This document shows positions 62,265-64,000 of a stretch of 64,000 nucleotides of DNA, piece by piece. The stretch lies in assembly GCF_020523625.1 (NCBI RefSeq), contig NZ_JAJAQH010000006.1, positions 558,001 to 622,000 of the forward strand. The letters are read 5' to 3'. The notes under the pieces are model-generated. The model made no database searches and was not told the DNA's origin. It saw only the letters and a program-made list of their open reading frames with translations. A program made the position numbers and the translations under genes. The DNA comes from Methylovorus menthalis (lineage in GTDB: Bacteria; Pseudomonadota; Gammaproteobacteria; Burkholderiales; Methylophilaceae). Positions within the stretch are counted from its first letter, which is position 1, and each line of letters starts with the position of its first letter.

Positions 62265-64000
62265 ATGATAAGTTCAAATGCGTCCCAGCCCTCCGAGTTC
62301 ACCCCCACCGTTACTACTGAAAAAACCCCGATAGCACAGGCTTTACAGAACCACCTGATATTTTCGGCATTCAAAACCAGTGCAACGGCAACGCCTCGCG
62401 ACTGGTATGCAACGACCGCCTATACTGTTCGCGATCACGTGGTAGAACGCTGGGTCAAAACATCCGAGGCCTATCAGGAGCGTGATCCCAAGCGCGTATA
62501 TTACCTCTCGCTGGAGTTCCTGATTGGGCGCATGTTGTCCAATGCTGCCCTAAATCTGGGCATAGCACCGGAAGTGAGCGAAGGCCTGCACGCGCTGGGG
62601 CGCGATATGGAGCAGGTGGTGGAGATGGAAACCGATGCTGCACTGGGCAATGGTGGCCTGGGCCGCCTCGCCGCCTGTTTTCTCGATTCCATGGCAAGCA
62701 TGGATATCCCCGGCACCGGCTATGGTATCCGCTATGAATACGGCATGTTTCGCCAATCCATCAGCCATGGTCAGCAGATAGAAAACCCCGACAACTGGCT
62801 GCGCTACGGTAATATCTGGGAGTTCCAGCGTCCCGAGAGCACCTATATCGTACGTTTCTTTGGTCACGTGGTGGAGTTTCCCACCGAGCATGGCATTGAA
62901 CATCACTGGGTGGATTCCGAGGCCGTGGTGGCCATGGCCTATGATGTGCCGATTCCCGGCTATGGCACGGAAACCGTGAACAATCTGCGGCTGTGGTCAG
63001 CCAAGGCGACGCGTGAGTTTGACCTCATGCATTTCAACGATGGCAATTACGAAAAAGCCGTGGAAGAACGTAATGCCACCGAGAATATCTCCAAGGTGCT
63101 CTACCCAAATGACACCTCGGTCTCGGGCAAGGAGCTGCGCCTCAAGCAGCAGTATTTCTTTGTCTCCGCCTCGATTCAGGACATCCTGCGCCGTTTCCTT
63201 GCCAATCATCACGACTGGAACATGCTGCCGGAAAAAGTGGCGATTCAGCTGAATGACACCCACCCGGCGATTGCCGTTGCCGAAATGATGTACCAACTGG
63301 TGGATGTGCACAGACTGGAGTGGAGCCACGCCTGGAAGCTGGTGGTCAAGATTTTTGCCTATACCAACCACACACTGATGCCTGAAGCGCTGGAGACCTG
63401 GTCAGTCGATCTGTTCGGCCGTCTCTTGCCACGTCATCTGGGCATCATCTACCAGATCAACCATGAATTCCTGCAGATGGTGAACCACCGCTTCCCTGGC
63501 GATACCGATTTGCTGAGCCGTGTATCCATCATTGATGAAACCCACGGCCGCCGCGTGCGGATGGCCCACCTGGCCGTGATCGGCAGCCATACCGTCAATG
63601 GTGTGGCCGCGCTGCACAGTGAGCTGCTCAAAACCACCTTGTTTGCCGATTTCAACCGTATATATCCCGGCAAGTTCATCAACATCACCAACGGCATCAC
63701 GCCGCGCCGCTGGCTTAACCAATGCAATCCAGGCCTGACAGCGCTACTGGCCAAGGTCATCGGCGAAGGTTTTCACAAGGATTTGAGCAAGTTGCAAGGC
63801 ATCGTGCCGCTGGCCGAGGATGCTGATTTCCGCCAAGCTTTCCGCGAGATCAAGTTGCAGAACAAGATCCGCCTCGCGGCCCGCATCACCAAACTCACCG
63901 GTATCAGCCTCAATCCCAACAGCCTGTTTGATGTGCAGATCAAGCGCATACACGAATACAAGCGTCAGCTGCTCAACATGTTGCATGTGATCACCCTGTA
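62265..64000 (+). CDS. glgP: Glycogen phosphorylase, 3' end cut by window
   Basis: Start of glycogen/starch phosphorylase, which splits alpha-1,4 glucan to glucose-1-phosphate. About 578 codons are seen with no stop before the window end. The conserved N-terminal domain shows VYYLSLEFLIGRMLSNAALNLG (about residues 78-99), GNGGLGRLAACFLDSMAS (about 128-145), and IQLNDTHPAIAVAEMMYQL near residue 325-345, the family core. The pyridoxal-phosphate lysine lies further on, mostly beyond the window. ATG 62265 follows TGACAGGAATCTAACCGCC. A 245-base spacer with a terminator separates it from exbD. Confidence 0.92.
   Translation, partial: MISSNASQPSEFTPTVTTEKTPIAQALQNHLIFSAFKTSATATPRDWYATTAYTVRDHVVERWVKTSEAYQERDPKRVYYLSLEFLIGRMLSNAALNLGIAPEVSEGLHALGRDMEQVVEMETDAALGNGGLGRLAACFLDSMASMDIPGTGYGIRYEYGMFRQSISHGQQIENPDNWLRYGNIWEFQRPESTYIVRFFGHVVEFPTEHGIEHHWVDSEAVVAMAYDVPIPGYGTETVNNLRLWSAKATREFDLMHFNDGNYEKAVEERNATENISKVLYPNDTSVSGKELRLKQQYFFVSASIQDILRRFLANHHDWNMLPEKVAIQLNDTHPAIAVAEMMYQLVDVHRLEWSHAWKLVVKIFAYTNHTLMPEALETWSVDLFGRLLPRHLGIIYQINHEFLQMVNHRFPGDTDLLSRVSIIDETHGRRVRMAHLAVIGSHTVNGVAALHSELLKTTLFADFNRIYPGKFINITNGITPRRWLNQCNPGLTALLAKVIGEGFHKDLSKLQGIVPLAEDADFRQAFREIKLQNKIRLAARITKLTGISLNPNSLFDVQIKRIHEYKRQLLNMLHVITL

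Noticed and set aside
1-64000. tRNA, rRNA, insertion sequences, phage genes, attachment sites
   Set aside because: I scanned gaps for tRNA T-loop patterns, transposase motifs and terminal repeats and saw none; a tRNAscan or ISfinder search would be the decisive test.

Overview
This 64 kb window looks like chromosome of a betaproteobacterial methylotroph of the family Methylophilaceae (Methylobacillus or Methylovorus type). The call rests on gene order and content. There is a lanthanide-type PQQ methanol dehydrogenase (xoxF), a large exopolysaccharide locus, a PEP-CTERM protein, and the conserved betaproteobacterial blocks nadB-rpoE-rseA-rseB-degP-lepA-lepB-rnc-era-recO-pdxJ-acpS and dapA-bamC. 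The genus is an inference; there is no rRNA gene here. I saw no tRNA, insertion sequence, phage gene or CRISPR array, and no gene-free stretch above 300 bases.

Layout. Positions 1-8.2 kb hold the end of a polysaccharide locus: glycosyltransferases, GtrA, ManC/AlgA-type GDP-mannose synthesis, GalE and GalU. Positions 8.2-12.6 kb hold housekeeping genes (lytic transglycosylase, mutS, an ArsC-family protein, DUF1993). Positions 12.6-14.5 kb hold an orphan xoxF. Positions 14.5-25.3 kb hold a second, visibly AT-richer polysaccharide block: a DUF2264 protein, two paralogous flippases, four GT2 enzymes, a pyruvyltransferase-like protein and two O-acyltransferases. Positions 25.4-35.9 kb are ordinary core genes (slyD, bcp, roxA, a secretin-like protein, bamC, dapA, a soluble RnfB-like protein, nth, a FIST protein).

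Positions 36.3-39.4 kb carry the most interesting accessory system. An ECF sigma factor and a zinc-finger anti-sigma protein are followed by a secreted Cys-rich peptide with four EGSC repeats, a DUF692 (MNIO) enzyme and a DUF2063 partner. This is an HvfABC/bufferin-type ribosomally made, post-translationally modified metallophore cluster. Positions 39.5-54.2 kb are the envelope-stress and core block. Two matching sigma-E-type promoters precede rpoE and degP.

Positions 54.3-62.0 kb hold htpG behind a near-consensus sigma-32 promoter, a PEP-CTERM choice-of-anchor I protein, and two Fur-box units. The first Fur-box unit is a small protein plus a cysteine-free ribosomal protein S4 paralogue. The second is hemP, a small unknown gene, tonB, exbB and exbD. 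The window ends inside glycogen phosphorylase.

Taken together, the window combines sugar-nucleotide supply and surface-polysaccharide assembly, envelope stress control, and metal-responsive functions (iron, probably copper, lanthanide).
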